The notes: generated from the letters alone by a model not told the origin. Positions 26,366 to 35,585 are shown, counted from the first letter of the stretch. The stretch: 64,000 bases of DNA from Flavobacterium sp. (GCF_013823965.1 NZ_PNNA01000087.1:1-64000), one strand, 5' to 3'. Translations and numbers: made by a program.

Positions 26366-27496
26366 TTATAATCTCTGGCTCATGTTTCGAACCATCATTT
26401 CTTTCCAAGTCCTGAAATCTCCGGCCAAAATATGCTTTCTGGCTTCACGAACCAACCACATATAAAATCCGAGATTGTGTATCGTGGCGATTTGTTTTCC
26501 TAGGTATTCATTGGCTGCAAACAAGTGACGCAAATAAGCTTTTGTATATTCCGTGTCCACAAAAGTGTGTCCCATTTCGTCAATTGGAGAAAAATCAGCT
26601 TCCCATTTTTTGTTTTTGATGTTGATGGTTCCGTTGGCAGTAAACAACATTCCGTTTCTGGCGTTTCTTGTTGGCATCACGCAATCGAACATATCAACTC
26701 CCAAAGCAATATTTTCGAGAATATTTATGGGAGTTCCCACACCCATCAAATAACGAGGTTTATCATCGGGAAGAATATCACAAACAATTTCAGTCATTGC
26801 ATACATTTCTTCGGCGGGTTCTCCTACCGAAAGTCCTCCAATGGCATTACCTTGCTGGCCTGCATTCGCAATATATTCGGCTGATTGTTGGCGCAAATCT
26901 TTGTACGTACTTCCTTGAACAATTGGAAAAAAAGCTTGGTCGTAACCATATTTTGTAGGCACTTTATCCAAATGACTGATGCATCTGTTCAACCAACGAT
27001 GCGTCATGTGCATCGAACGCTGTGCATAGCGGTAATCACAAGGATATGGTGTACATTCGTCAAAAGCCATAATGATGTCGGCGCCAATGGTACGTTGAAT
27101 TTCCATCACGTTTTCAGGGGTGAATACATGATACGAACCGTCAATGTGCGATTTAAATTTCACTCCTTCTTCCTTAATTTTTCTGTTTGCCGAAAGCGAA
27201 TACACTTGATATCCTCCTGAATCGGTCAAAATATTTCTGTCCCAATTCATGAATTTGTGCAAACCACCGGCTTTTTCCAAAATTTCAGTCTGAGGACGCA
27301 GGTATAAATGATAGGTGTTTCCAAGAATAATATCTGGATTTATTTCTTCTTTCAATTCGCGCTGGTGCACTCCTTTTACGGATGCAACCGTGCCCACAGG
27401 CATAAAAATTGGGGTTTCAATCACGCCGTGATCAGTAGTAATACTCCCTGCTCTGGCTTTGGTATGTGGATCTTTTTGTAATAAATCAAATTTCAT
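26366..27496 (-). CDS. tgt: tRNA-guanine transglycosylase (queuosine pathway)
   Basis: Tgt swaps guanine-34 of certain tRNAs for preQ1 in queuosine synthesis. This 376-residue protein has the family TIM-barrel blocks TPIFMPVGTVASVKGV, ILTDSGGYQVYSLS, AFDECTPYP, GGLSVGEP and NARNGMLF. The zinc-site region is odd: where bacterial Tgt has CxCxxC, this protein has Gly309, Thr311 and Asp314; only the His of TIHNL (His340) remains. The spacing is conserved, so this is substitution, not a frameshift. A -7 box (27516-27523) precedes it. Confidence 0.95.
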   Translation of the reverse strand: MKFDLLQKDPHTKARAGSITTDHGVIETPIFMPVGTVASVKGVHQRELKEEINPDIILGNTYHLYLRPQTEILEKAGGLHKFMNWDRNILTDSGGYQVYSLSANRKIKEEGVKFKSHIDGSYHVFTPENVMEIQRTIGADIIMAFDECTPYPCDYRYAQRSMHMTHRWLNRCISHLDKVPTKYGYDQAFFPIVQGSTYKDLRQQSAEYIANAGQQGNAIGGLSVGEPAEEMYAMTEIVCDILPDDKPRYLMGVGTPINILENIALGVDMFDCVMPTRNARNGMLFTANGTINIKNKKWEADFSPIDEMGHTFVDTEYTKAYLRHLFAANEYLGKQIATIHNLGFYMWLVREARKHILAGDFRTWKEMMVRNMSQRL

Positions 27497-27515
27497 AAAG
27501 GCATTTTTCAGTGCG

Positions 27516-27523
27516 CAAAGATA
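27516..27523 (-). promoter_or_regulatory. Putative -7 box for tgt
   Basis: Minus strand TATCTTTG matches TAnnTTTG, 19 nt before the tgt start codon. No clear -33 box. Confidence 0.45.
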
Positions 27524-27531
27524 ATTTATTT

Positions 27532-27561
27532 AAGATTTAGGAATCAGAATTTAGGATTTTA
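27532..27561. repeat. Intergenic word repeat (GATTTAGGA type) upstream of tgt
   Basis: Two degenerate copies of GATTTAGGA/AATTTAGGATT occur in tandem directly upstream of the tgt -7 box. Confidence 0.4.
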
Positions 27562-27698
27562 TTTAACACTGCTTATCAAATCTAATCCAGAAACTCAAAA
27601 AACAGAAATCAAAAATATAAATCACAACGTCATACACAACAGTAATCAATAAAATTAACTACCTAAAAACCAGTATTTTCAGCAAAACAAAAATGGCT

Positions 27699-27734
27699 TT
27701 TGGTTGTGTTTTATTGATTATATAAGTACCTTTG
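27699..27734 (+). promoter_or_regulatory. Promoter of the LolA-like/FtsX operon
   Basis: TTTG (27699-27702), a 24-nt spacer (or TTG with 20 nt) and TACCTTTG (27727-27734). The -7 box lies 41 nt before the ATG at 27776 and rules out an in-frame ATG at 27704. Confidence 0.6.
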
Positions 27735-27775
27735 GGAGAGTGGCCATCCGGCATTTTATCCTAAAAAAGTCAGTC

Positions 27776-28522
27776 ATGAAAAAGACGCTGTTCCTCTTGT
27801 TTTTTCATTTCGCATTCATCCTTGCCGCCATTGCCCAAGACGCAAAAGACATCGTCAAAAAAGCCGACGAAAAAGCAAAAGGCAAAACTTCCGTCTCCAA
27901 CATTACCATCCAAATCATTAGACCCACTTGGTCTCGGGAAATGAGCGTGAAAGGCTGGTCAAAAGGCAATGATTTTAGTTTGGCCTTGGTTTTGGCTCCA
28001 GCCAAAGAAAAAGGAGTCGTCTTTTTAAAAAGAAGGAAGGAAGTCTGGAACTGGATTCCTTCCATTGAACGCAACATCAAAATGCCGCCATCGATGATGA
28101 GCCAAAGCTGGATGGGAACTGATTTTACCAATGACGATTTGGTCAAGGAAGCTTCCATTCTCGAAGATTACGATCATTCCTTTCTGGGAAATATCACTAT
28201 TGAAGGCAGGGATTGCCATAAAATCCAGTTGATTCCAAAACCCAAATCGGCTGTCGTGTGGGGAAAAATCATCATGGCCATCGACAAAAAGGATTTTATG
28301 ATGCTGCAGGTCGAATATTTCGACGAAGACAAAATACTCATCAACACCATGTATTGCAGTGACATCAAAATGCTGGGAGGTCGTTTATTGCCCGGAAAAA
28401 TGGAAATGGTTCCTGCCAACAAAAAAGGAAACAAGACGGTTTTGATTTACAATTCGATTGTTTTTGACACGCCATTGGAAGATTCCTTTTTCACCACCCA
28501 AAACATCACCAAGGTAAAATGA
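27776..28522 (+). CDS. LolA-like outer-membrane lipoprotein-sorting protein
   Basis: This 248-residue periplasmic protein has a signal peptide (LFFHFAFILAAIAQ) and the PF17131-type LolA-like pattern: DIVKKADEKAKGKTSVS, then MSVKGWSKGNDFSLALVLAPAKEKGVVFLKR, VWNWIPSIERNIKMPPSMMSQSWMG, and a C-terminal LPGKMEMVPANKKGNKT. LolA-fold proteins carry acylated molecules in a hydrophobic groove across the periplasm. Its stop codon overlaps the start of the first permease (ATGA), and the operon continues with a second permease, an ATPase and an outer-membrane barrel. This suggests a complete lipid or lipoprotein route. The cargo is unknown. Confidence 0.85.
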   Translation: MKKTLFLLFFHFAFILAAIAQDAKDIVKKADEKAKGKTSVSNITIQIIRPTWSREMSVKGWSKGNDFSLALVLAPAKEKGVVFLKRRKEVWNWIPSIERNIKMPPSMMSQSWMGTDFTNDDLVKEASILEDYDHSFLGNITIEGRDCHKIQLIPKPKSAVVWGKIIMAIDKKDFMMLQVEYFDEDKILINTMYCSDIKMLGGRLLPGKMEMVPANKKGNKTVLIYNSIVFDTPLEDSFFTTQNITKVK

Positions 28523-29733
28523 TCCTGAAACTAATCTGGAGAAATCTCTGGCGCAACAGCCGCCGAACGCTAATCACGATGGCTTCGATTGCCTTTGCTG
28601 TTTTGTTTGCCATTTTGATGAAGTCTTTACAGGACGGCGTTTTCAACAATCTAATCAAAAATGTAGTCCGGTATTACTCGGGTTATGTGCAAATTCACCA
28701 AAAAGGCTATTGGGACGAACAAGTGCTAGACAACTGTTTTGAAATGGAAAATGTTCTAACAAATAAGCTCCAACAAAATTCCCAAATCAAGGAAATTGTT
28801 CCCCGATTGGAAACTTTTGTCTTGATTTCCAAAGAAAACACCAGCAAAGGCTGCATGCTTGTGGGTACGGATGCCGTCAAAGAAAACAACTTGACCCAAT
28901 TAAAAAGCAAACTCATCAACGGAAGCTATTTCAACAATAATGAAGCGTCCGTAATCCTTGCCGAAGGATTGGCAAAACGAATCAATGCCAAAGTCAATGA
29001 CACCATCGTTTTGTTCGGACAAGGTTTTCACGGTGCGATGGCGGCCGGGAAATACAAGGTAAAAGGGATTGTACATTTGGCATTACCGGCCTTGAATGAC
29101 GCCTTTGTTTATTTGCCTTTGACTGCGACCCAATACTTTTTGGGTGCCGAAAACAGGCTCACTTCCATTTCCTTGGGAATCGACAATCCCAAAAACGGGA
29201 ATATTGTTGTCAAAAATCTCAAGACGACAATTGGACAAAAATACGAAGTAATGTCTTGGCAGGAAATGATGCCCGAAATAGACAATCACATCAAGGCTGA
29301 CGGATTTTCGTTTTACATTTTTTCGGGGATATTGTACCTCATCATTGGTTTTGGACTTTTTGGAACTATTTTGATGATGACTTTGGAACGCACTCGTGAA
29401 TTTGGCATGCTCATCGCCATCGGAATGAAAAAAAACAAATTAAAACTGATTTTATTGGGCGAAACCTTCCTGATTACACTTCTTGGAGTGGTTTTAGGAA
29501 TGCTGTTAAGCCTGCCATCGGTACTTTATTTACAGGAAAAACCCATCCGTTTCAGCGGAGAAATCGCCAAGGCTTATGAGCAATTTGGCTTTGAAGCCGT
29601 GTTCCCGACCGAATTCAATCCGGTTGTTTTCATCAACCAATCGCTGGTTGTTCTATGCATGGCCACCCTGATTGGTTTGTATCCGCTGTGGTTCGTGAAT
29701 GGTTTGAATCCTGTCGAAGCAATGAAAAAATAG
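28519..29733 (+). CDS. FtsX/LolC-like ABC transporter permease, first
   Basis: This 404-residue inner-membrane protein has an N-terminal helix (LITMASIAFAVLFAILMKS), a periplasmic domain of about 220 residues and three C-terminal helices, the MacB/LolCDE permease layout. GLFGTILMMTLERTREFGMLIAIGM is the typical helix-plus-coupling segment, and the end reads LNPVEAMKK. It overlaps the LolA-like gene by 4 nt and is followed 7 nt later by a similar permease. Such permeases use ATP hydrolysis outside the bilayer to lift substrates from the membrane rather than pump them across. Confidence 0.9.
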   Translation: MILKLIWRNLWRNSRRTLITMASIAFAVLFAILMKSLQDGVFNNLIKNVVRYYSGYVQIHQKGYWDEQVLDNCFEMENVLTNKLQQNSQIKEIVPRLETFVLISKENTSKGCMLVGTDAVKENNLTQLKSKLINGSYFNNNEASVILAEGLAKRINAKVNDTIVLFGQGFHGAMAAGKYKVKGIVHLALPALNDAFVYLPLTATQYFLGAENRLTSISLGIDNPKNGNIVVKNLKTTIGQKYEVMSWQEMMPEIDNHIKADGFSFYIFSGILYLIIGFGLFGTILMMTLERTREFGMLIAIGMKKNKLKLILLGETFLITLLGVVLGMLLSLPSVLYLQEKPIRFSGEIAKAYEQFGFEAVFPTEFNPVVFINQSLVVLCMATLIGLYPLWFVNGLNPVEAMKK

Positions 29734-29740
29734 AAACAAA

Positions 29741-30955
29741 ATGAGTGTGTTGACCAAAATAGCCAGCAGGAATATTTGGAGAAGCAAAAAAAGAAGCTTC
29801 ATCATCATCGCCGCAGTAAGCATTGGTTTGTGGGCGGGGATTTTCATAATGGCTTTTTACAACGGGATGATTGAACAGCGAATCAACGCAGCCATTGCGA
29901 GTGAATTGTCCCATATCCAGCTGCATCATCCTGAATTCAGGAAGGATTTTGAAATAAAATTCCATTTGCCGGAAGGCAGAAAAATGCTGGAAAAAATCAA
30001 AAACGATTCCAATGTAAAAGCCGCAACGGGACGCATCATCATCAAGGGAATGATTGCGTCTGCCTCAGGAAGCAGTGGAACAACAATAAACGGCGTGATG
30101 CCGGAACAAGAAGAATTATTGACAAACCTTAAAGGAAAATTGATCAAAGGGAATTATTTCAATCCCAAAAAAGAGAATGAAATACTCCTAAGCGAAAAGC
30201 TTCGCAAAAAATTAAAACTAAATTTATACAAAAAAACCATCTTAACTTTTCAGGATAGAGACGGCAATCTTGCTTCGGCAGCATTTCGAATCACCGGTAT
30301 ATACAAGACCATAAATGCACCCTACGACGATGCCAATGTTTTCGTAAAAATCACCGATTTGGATTCGCTGGCCGGAATCCCGAAAGCCATCAATGAAATT
30401 GCAGTCCTGCTTCATTCGGGCAAATCTGTACCGGAAATCGAAAAAAAATTGAAGTTGCAATTTCCAAAAACAGAAATCAAAAACTGGATGGAAATTTCAC
30501 CGGAACTTGGATTAACCGTTTCTGTTGGCGACCAAATGGTCTATATTTTTATGGGAATTATTTTGCTTGCCTTGGCCTTTGGCATTGTCAACACAATGAT
30601 GATGTCGGTGCTGGAACGAACACGGGAAATAGGAATGCTGTTGGCCTTGGGAATGAATAAATTCAAAATATTCCTGATGATTCTTCTAGAAACTTTCTTC
30701 CTGATTCTTGTCGGATGTCCCATTGGAATCGCTCTTGCCTTTGCCACCATCGGAATAACGCGGCAAACGGGAATCAACTTAAGCCAATTCACGGAAGTCT
30801 ATTCCAGCTTTGGATACAGCCCCATCATATATCCCATTTTAACTTGGAATCAATTTGGAAACATCGTGGTTTTGATCATGCTGACAGCCCTTTTTTCGGC
30901 TTTGTTCCCGGCAAGAAAAGCTTTGAAATTGAAACCCGCCGAATCTTTAAAATAG
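29741..30955 (+). CDS. FtsX/LolE-like ABC transporter permease, second
   Basis: This protein, also 404 residues, has the same plan as its neighbour: an N-terminal helix (FIIIAAVSIGLWAGIFIMAF), a periplasmic domain, three C-terminal helices, coupling segment VNTMMMSVLERTREIGMLLALGM, and an end KLKPAESLK. Sequence similarity to the first permease is clear but not close, as with LolC and LolE, suggesting a heterodimer. The ATPase gene starts 8 nt downstream. Confidence 0.9.
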   Translation: MSVLTKIASRNIWRSKKRSFIIIAAVSIGLWAGIFIMAFYNGMIEQRINAAIASELSHIQLHHPEFRKDFEIKFHLPEGRKMLEKIKNDSNVKAATGRIIIKGMIASASGSSGTTINGVMPEQEELLTNLKGKLIKGNYFNPKKENEILLSEKLRKKLKLNLYKKTILTFQDRDGNLASAAFRITGIYKTINAPYDDANVFVKITDLDSLAGIPKAINEIAVLLHSGKSVPEIEKKLKLQFPKTEIKNWMEISPELGLTVSVGDQMVYIFMGIILLALAFGIVNTMMMSVLERTREIGMLLALGMNKFKIFLMILLETFFLILVGCPIGIALAFATIGITRQTGINLSQFTEVYSSFGYSPIIYPILTWNQFGNIVVLIMLTALFSALFPARKALKLKPAESLK

Positions 30956-30963
30956 TAATCGCC

Positions 30964-31680
30964 ATGCAAGAAACAGTAATAGATGCGCACAATTTATCGA
31001 AAATTTATGACGAGAAAACCATTCCGGTCTATGCTCTGAACAAGGTTCATCTTCACATTTCTAGGGGAGAATTTACGGCAATCAAAGGGCCTTCGGGTTC
31101 TGGAAAAACGACTTTGCTGAACATGATTGGCGGTTTGGATATTCCTTCCGAAGGTTTTGTCGAGATTAACGGAACCAATATTACTGCTTTGAAAGGAAAC
31201 GAATTGATTGATTTTCGTTTGAACAATATAGGATTTGTGTTCCAATCCTATAATTTGATTCCGGTGCTTACCGCCAAAGAAAACATAGAATTCATCATGC
31301 TGCTACAAAAGCGCCCAAAAAAAGAAACGAAACAACGAGTTTTGGAACTACTGAAACAAATAGGATTGGAAGACAAAATCAATAAAAGACCCAATGAATT
31401 ATCCGGAGGACAGCAACAACGAGTGGCCGTGGCAAGAGCATTGGCACCAAAGCCGCAGTTCATTTTGGCCGACGAACCCACTGCAAATCTGGACTCGGTA
31501 TCGGCAGAAAACTTGTTGGAAATGATGGCGAAACTCAATCAAGAAGAAAACATGACTTTTGTTTTTTCGACCCACGACCAAAGAGTCATCAACCGCGCCC
31601 GAAGAGTCATCACGCTTGAAGACGGAAAAATAGTTGACGACACGGCACCAACCACAATCAACCACCGTCAGACACCATAA
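30964..31680 (+). CDS. LolD/MacB-type ABC ATPase
   Basis: This 238-residue ATP-binding subunit has Walker A GPSGSGKT (residues 42-49), Q-loop FVFQSYNLIPVLTAKENI, signature LSGGQQQRVAVARAL, Walker B FILADEPTANLDS and an H-loop FSTHD. The Q-loop phrase is typical of the LolD/MacB/FtsE group that pairs with FtsX-like permeases. I use the ATG at 30964, 8 nt after the second permease; upstream in-frame codons lie inside that gene and look unlike an ATPase. The barrel gene follows after 11 nt. Confidence 0.93.
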   Translation: MQETVIDAHNLSKIYDEKTIPVYALNKVHLHISRGEFTAIKGPSGSGKTTLLNMIGGLDIPSEGFVEINGTNITALKGNELIDFRLNNIGFVFQSYNLIPVLTAKENIEFIMLLQKRPKKETKQRVLELLKQIGLEDKINKRPNELSGGQQQRVAVARALAPKPQFILADEPTANLDSVSAENLLEMMAKLNQEENMTFVFSTHDQRVINRARRVITLEDGKIVDDTAPTTINHRQTP

Positions 31681-31691
31681 AATGAGATGTT

Positions 31692-32861
31692 TTGAAATTG
31701 TTCCAATACATAGCAATACTCTTTTTATCCTTCATCAGCACGACAATTGATGCGCAAACCGATGATGTAAAGCCTTCGTGGATAGAATTGCACGGTTACG
31801 TCAAATACATCCAAAACACCACCTTTGTCCAAAAAATTGATTCCAATGCTTCGACAAACCTCATTCACAATCGACTGAATTTCAAGTTCAATATTGCGCC
31901 TAAAATTACCGGCAGATTGGAAATTCGCAACCGTATTTTTTATGGCGAACAAATAGAACAAACACCAAATTTTAGAGAAATCATCAACCAAGACAACGGT
32001 TATTTTCATCTTTCACATTTGTGGATCAACGAAGATTCTTTCGTGGCAGTGTCTTCAATTGACAGAATGTTGATGCACTATTCTGATGAAAAATGGGAGG
32101 TCACGATAGGAAGACAACGCATCAATTGGGGAATCAACACGGTTTGGAATCCAAACGACCTCTTCAATGCTTTCAATCTTTTGGAATTTGATTATGAAGA
32201 ACGTCCCGGAAGCGATGCCGTGAGAATTCAACATAACTTGAAGAACAATGCTTCATTCGAATTGGCTTACGAAGCCGGAAAAAATAAGGATGAGCAAATT
32301 GTTGCATTACTATACAAATGGAACAGAAAAAAATATGATTTTCAACTTTTAAGCGGGATATACCAAACCGATTTTATGGTCGGTGGTGGCTGGGCTGGCA
32401 GCATCAAGGAAGCTGGATTCAAAGGCGAGATGAGTTATTTTGTTCCAAAACAAAATGCATTGGAATCATCTGAAAACTTCTGTCTTTCCTTAATGGCCGA
32501 CCAAACCTTTAAAAATGATTGGTATGCCTCGATAACCATGCTGTACAACAGCAATCCCACCAATGCTTTCCTGATTAGCGAAGGCGTTTATAATTTCAAT
32601 GTTTCTGCCAAAATGCTGTTTCCTTTTGAGTATAATTTTCACTTCACGGCCTTGAAAACCATCTCTCCCATTTCCTCTTTTAACTTCTCCTGTATTTATT
32701 CACCGGAAAAGAATACGCTTATTCTCATTCCTTCTTTTGCTTGGAATGTGGCCACAAATTTTGATTTGGATTTTATGTCACAATCCTTTTTTGCCGACCA
32801 AATTGACTCCTACAAGAATTTGGGAACCAACCTGTTTATAAGAAGCCGCTGGAGTTTTTAG
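31692..32861 (+). CDS. Outer-membrane beta-barrel protein of the LolA-like/FtsX operon (TTG start)
   Basis: This 389-residue protein has a signal peptide (LFQYIAILFLSFISTTIDAQ) and then alternating strands ending WSF, the usual aromatic terminus of an outer-membrane barrel. VTIGRQRINWGINTVWNPNDLFNAFN resembles segments of DUF1302-type barrels that accompany lipid-transport operons in other phyla. The start is TTG at 31692: both nearby ATGs (31682, 31687) are out of frame and an in-frame TGA lies at 31683. It is the last gene of the operon and could provide the outer-membrane step. Confidence 0.8.
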   Translation: MKLFQYIAILFLSFISTTIDAQTDDVKPSWIELHGYVKYIQNTTFVQKIDSNASTNLIHNRLNFKFNIAPKITGRLEIRNRIFYGEQIEQTPNFREIINQDNGYFHLSHLWINEDSFVAVSSIDRMLMHYSDEKWEVTIGRQRINWGINTVWNPNDLFNAFNLLEFDYEERPGSDAVRIQHNLKNNASFELAYEAGKNKDEQIVALLYKWNRKKYDFQLLSGIYQTDFMVGGGWAGSIKEAGFKGEMSYFVPKQNALESSENFCLSLMADQTFKNDWYASITMLYNSNPTNAFLISEGVYNFNVSAKMLFPFEYNFHFTALKTISPISSFNFSCIYSPEKNTLILIPSFAWNVATNFDLDFMSQSFFADQIDSYKNLGTNLFIRSRWSF

Positions 32862-32878
32862 AAAAAGATGTTGTGATT

Positions 32879-34441
32879 TTACTTGTTTAAAACCTCCCCA
32901 ATTTTCAACGCACATTTTTCGCCATCAATGGCTGCCGATATAATTCCGCCTGCATAACCGGCACCTTCTCCGCAAGGATACAAACCTTTTATTTGAAGAT
33001 GTTCCAAAGTTTCGGGATCTCGGGGAATTCGTACTGGCGAGGAAGTTCTCGATTCGGGAGCGTGAAGAACGGCTTCGTTGGTCAAAAAACCCCGCATCGA
33101 TTTTCCAAACTCCACAAAACCTTCCCGCATTATTTGGGTGAGGAATCCTGGGAAAACTTCACCCATTTCCACCGAAGTCGTTCCGGGAACATAGGAAGTT
33201 TTTGGAATATTGGTCGATACTTTTTTCTGGGTAAAATCGACCATTTTTTGGGCAGGAACTTTCTGCGTCTCACCAGCCAAATGCCAAGCTTTTTGTTCGA
33301 TACTTTTCTGGAATTCCATTCCAGCCAAAGCACCGAATTTGGCAAACGGCTTGAAATCTTCGAGTTTCAATTCGACCACGATTCCAGAATTGGCGGTGGC
33401 TTGATCTCTTTTGGACGGCGACCAACCATTCGTAACCACTTCGCCTGGACTGGTGGCACAAGGCGCAATCACGCCACCGGGACACATACAAAAAGAATAC
33501 ATTCCCCTGCCTCCCACTTGCTTCACGATGGAATAAGGTGATGGCGGCAAATGCTGTCCTCGATAATCGCAACTGTACTGAATGCTGTCAATCAACGACT
33601 GTGGATGCTCGGCTCGAACACCCAAGGCAAAAGCTTTGGCTTCAATGAAAATTTGTTTTCTATCGAGTAATTCAAAAATATCTCGGGCTGAATGTCCCGT
33701 GGCCAAAATGATTTTGTTGGCTAGAATCGTGTCGCCATTTTTGGTCACGATGCCCTGAACTTCGTTATTTTTGATGAGGATGTCGGTCAATCGGGTTTCG
33801 AAAAGGACTTGACCTCCCATTTCGATAATTTTCTCCCGCATATCCTGGATAATTTGCGGCAATTTGTTGGTTCCAATGTGTGGATGCGCATCGACCAAAA
33901 TATCGTGTGAAGCGCCATAAGCCACAAACAATTCTAATATCCGGGTCACGTCGCCCCGCTTTTTGGAACGGGTGTATAATTTTCCGTCGGAATACGTTCC
34001 TGCTCCACCTTCACCAAAACAATAATTGGAATCTTCATCAACAATATGATCTCGGTTGATGGCTTTCAAATCGCGTCGTCTCCCTCGAACGTCTTTTCCA
34101 CGCTCGACCACGATGGGTTTCAAGCCCAATTCTATCAATTGCAAAGCGGCAAACAATCCCGCAGGGCCAGCACCCACGACAATTACTTCCTGTGCATTGG
34201 CCACATTCTTGTATTCTGGCAGTTCAATTTTGGCTTCCTGAATGGTTTCTCCCTGCAAATAAACAGACACTTTCAAATTGAATTTCACGGCTTTTTGGCG
34301 CGCATCAATCGAACGTTTCAGGATTGAAATGTGCTGGATTTCTTTGGCATTCACCCGAATTAATTTGGAAACATGTTGTTTGAGCAACAGTTCGTTTGTG
34401 GCTATTTCTGGCGATACTTGAAAGAGAAGTTCTTGTGGCAT
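32879..34441 (-). CDS. FAD-dependent dehydrogenase-like protein (COG2509 type)
   Basis: This 520-residue protein has an N-terminal region of about 80 residues with no known domain, then an FAD-binding Rossmann motif VIVVGAGPAGLFAAL, VVERG, GEGGAGTYSDGKLYTR and a C-terminal GLYPCGEGAGYAGGIISAA. This is the layout of a widespread but uncharacterised FAD protein family. Substrate and reaction are unknown. MCPGGVIAPC is a Cys-containing segment near the middle. It is convergent with the FtsX operon; a -7 box (34456-34463) lies just upstream. Confidence 0.87.
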   Translation of the reverse strand: MPQELLFQVSPEIATNELLLKQHVSKLIRVNAKEIQHISILKRSIDARQKAVKFNLKVSVYLQGETIQEAKIELPEYKNVANAQEVIVVGAGPAGLFAALQLIELGLKPIVVERGKDVRGRRRDLKAINRDHIVDEDSNYCFGEGGAGTYSDGKLYTRSKKRGDVTRILELFVAYGASHDILVDAHPHIGTNKLPQIIQDMREKIIEMGGQVLFETRLTDILIKNNEVQGIVTKNGDTILANKIILATGHSARDIFELLDRKQIFIEAKAFALGVRAEHPQSLIDSIQYSCDYRGQHLPPSPYSIVKQVGGRGMYSFCMCPGGVIAPCATSPGEVVTNGWSPSKRDQATANSGIVVELKLEDFKPFAKFGALAGMEFQKSIEQKAWHLAGETQKVPAQKMVDFTQKKVSTNIPKTSYVPGTTSVEMGEVFPGFLTQIMREGFVEFGKSMRGFLTNEAVLHAPESRTSSPVRIPRDPETLEHLQIKGLYPCGEGAGYAGGIISAAIDGEKCALKIGEVLNK

Positions 34442-34455
34442 ACAATAATTTTTGA

Positions 34456-34463
34456 CAAAAGTA
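34456..34463 (-). promoter_or_regulatory. Putative -7 box for the FAD protein gene
   Basis: Minus strand TACTTTTG matches TAnnTTTG, 14 nt before the start codon and within the 33-nt gap to the DUF2891 gene. No -33 match. Confidence 0.38.
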
Positions 34464-34474
34464 AGAAAATCAAA

Positions 34475-35527
34475 TTATCTTTTTTCTTCAAATGCCCTGA
34501 GAGCAAAAGAAGCCAACCAATGCTCTCCTTCGTAATTGCCGTCCACAATTGAAGGGAGTGAAAAAGTAAAATGACGATCAGCCAAAGGTTTTAAATGTGA
34601 AAATTCTTTTGGATATTGGTTTATCAAATGATACATATTCCAAGCACGACTAAAATTTAACCCATCAAGGTGAACCAAATGTCCATCGGTTCTATCTGCC
34701 ACTTTCGCAACCTCCCAAGTAAATTTTTTATTAAAAAGTTGAGGAGCAAAATTTTTCAACCAAAACAAAAAATTATTTCTAACCAAAACTCGCTGCATCA
34801 AACCCATTTCTTCAAGACCAGGCGAAAGAAAATCAGTGCCACTTGGTTCCCAATTAAAAGGACATTTTTGATCTTTTTGAAACAATCGAATCGAATTGTC
34901 AATTATTATTTTTTGAAAAGCCTCATTCTTTGAATAGCGTGCATAATCATAAGCAAATGACAATCCAAATGCTGTATTTGCATGAGTACCAACCCGAATT
35001 GGATATAACAATTTTGGTAAAAACTCAGAATATCTTTGAATAAACAAATTAGATAAGGGTTTAAGATTTTGGGCTAATTCCTGAGCAAATGGTTCATCAA
35101 AACTTTCCAATTCCAATTGCAATTTTAAAACCCAAGCCCAGCCATAAGTTCTTTCGAATGATTTTTCGTGATTCTTTGAAAGATATTTTATTTCTTTTTG
35201 AATATTTTCCTTTGATAAATTAATTTTTAGTTTGGTGATAATTTCTTCCTTCTTTTCGATGTTGGGAAATCGCTTCAGTAAATAAACCAAACTCCAATGT
35301 CCATGAACAGAAGAATGCCAGTCAAAACATCCGTAAAAAGCTGGATGCAATTTTTTTGGCGATTGAATTTCTGTACTGTCCATAAGCATTTGCCCCAATT
35401 TATTGGGATATTCTTGTTGGAGGCATTTAATGGGAAGTGAAGCTAAATGATTTGCCTGTTCAATAGTAAGTTCTTGTGAATAACTGGAAATTGTTAGAAA
35501 AAGAAATAAATATTTTAAATAATTCAT
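34475..35527 (-). CDS. DUF2891 secreted protein
   Basis: This 350-residue protein starts with a signal peptide (MNYLKYLFLFLTISSYSQ) and has the DUF2891 blocks HPAFYGCFDWHSSVHGHW, RTYGWAWVLKLQLEL, RVGTHANTAFGLSFAYDYA, NWEPSGTDFLSPGLEE, and DGNYEGEHWLASFA. These conserved His, Trp, Asp and Glu residues look like an alpha/alpha-barrel active site, but the family has no established function that I know of. The ATG at 35527 was chosen because it opens the signal peptide and lies just downstream of a -7 box. Confidence 0.86.
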   Translation of the reverse strand: MNYLKYLFLFLTISSYSQELTIEQANHLASLPIKCLQQEYPNKLGQMLMDSTEIQSPKKLHPAFYGCFDWHSSVHGHWSLVYLLKRFPNIEKKEEIITKLKINLSKENIQKEIKYLSKNHEKSFERTYGWAWVLKLQLELESFDEPFAQELAQNLKPLSNLFIQRYSEFLPKLLYPIRVGTHANTAFGLSFAYDYARYSKNEAFQKIIIDNSIRLFQKDQKCPFNWEPSGTDFLSPGLEEMGLMQRVLVRNNFLFWLKNFAPQLFNKKFTWEVAKVADRTDGHLVHLDGLNFSRAWNMYHLINQYPKEFSHLKPLADRHFTFSLPSIVDGNYEGEHWLASFALRAFEEKR

Positions 35528-35542
35528 CTGATTAAGTTTTTC

Positions 35543-35550
35543 CAAATTTA
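35543..35550 (-). promoter_or_regulatory. Putative -7 box for the DUF2891 gene
   Basis: Minus strand TAAATTTG matches TAnnTTTG, 15 nt before the start codon. It is 9 nt from the plus-strand -7 box at 35560-35567. Confidence 0.42.
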
Positions 35551-35559
35551 ACAAATTGT

Positions 35560-35567
35560 TACCTTTG
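35560..35567 (+). promoter_or_regulatory. Putative -7 box for the small gene at 35586
   Basis: TACCTTTG matches TAnnTTTG, 18 nt before the ATG at 35586. Same octamer as used by typA and the LolA-like operon. Confidence 0.45.
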
Positions 35568-35585
35568 AAAAAACACCAATTAACA

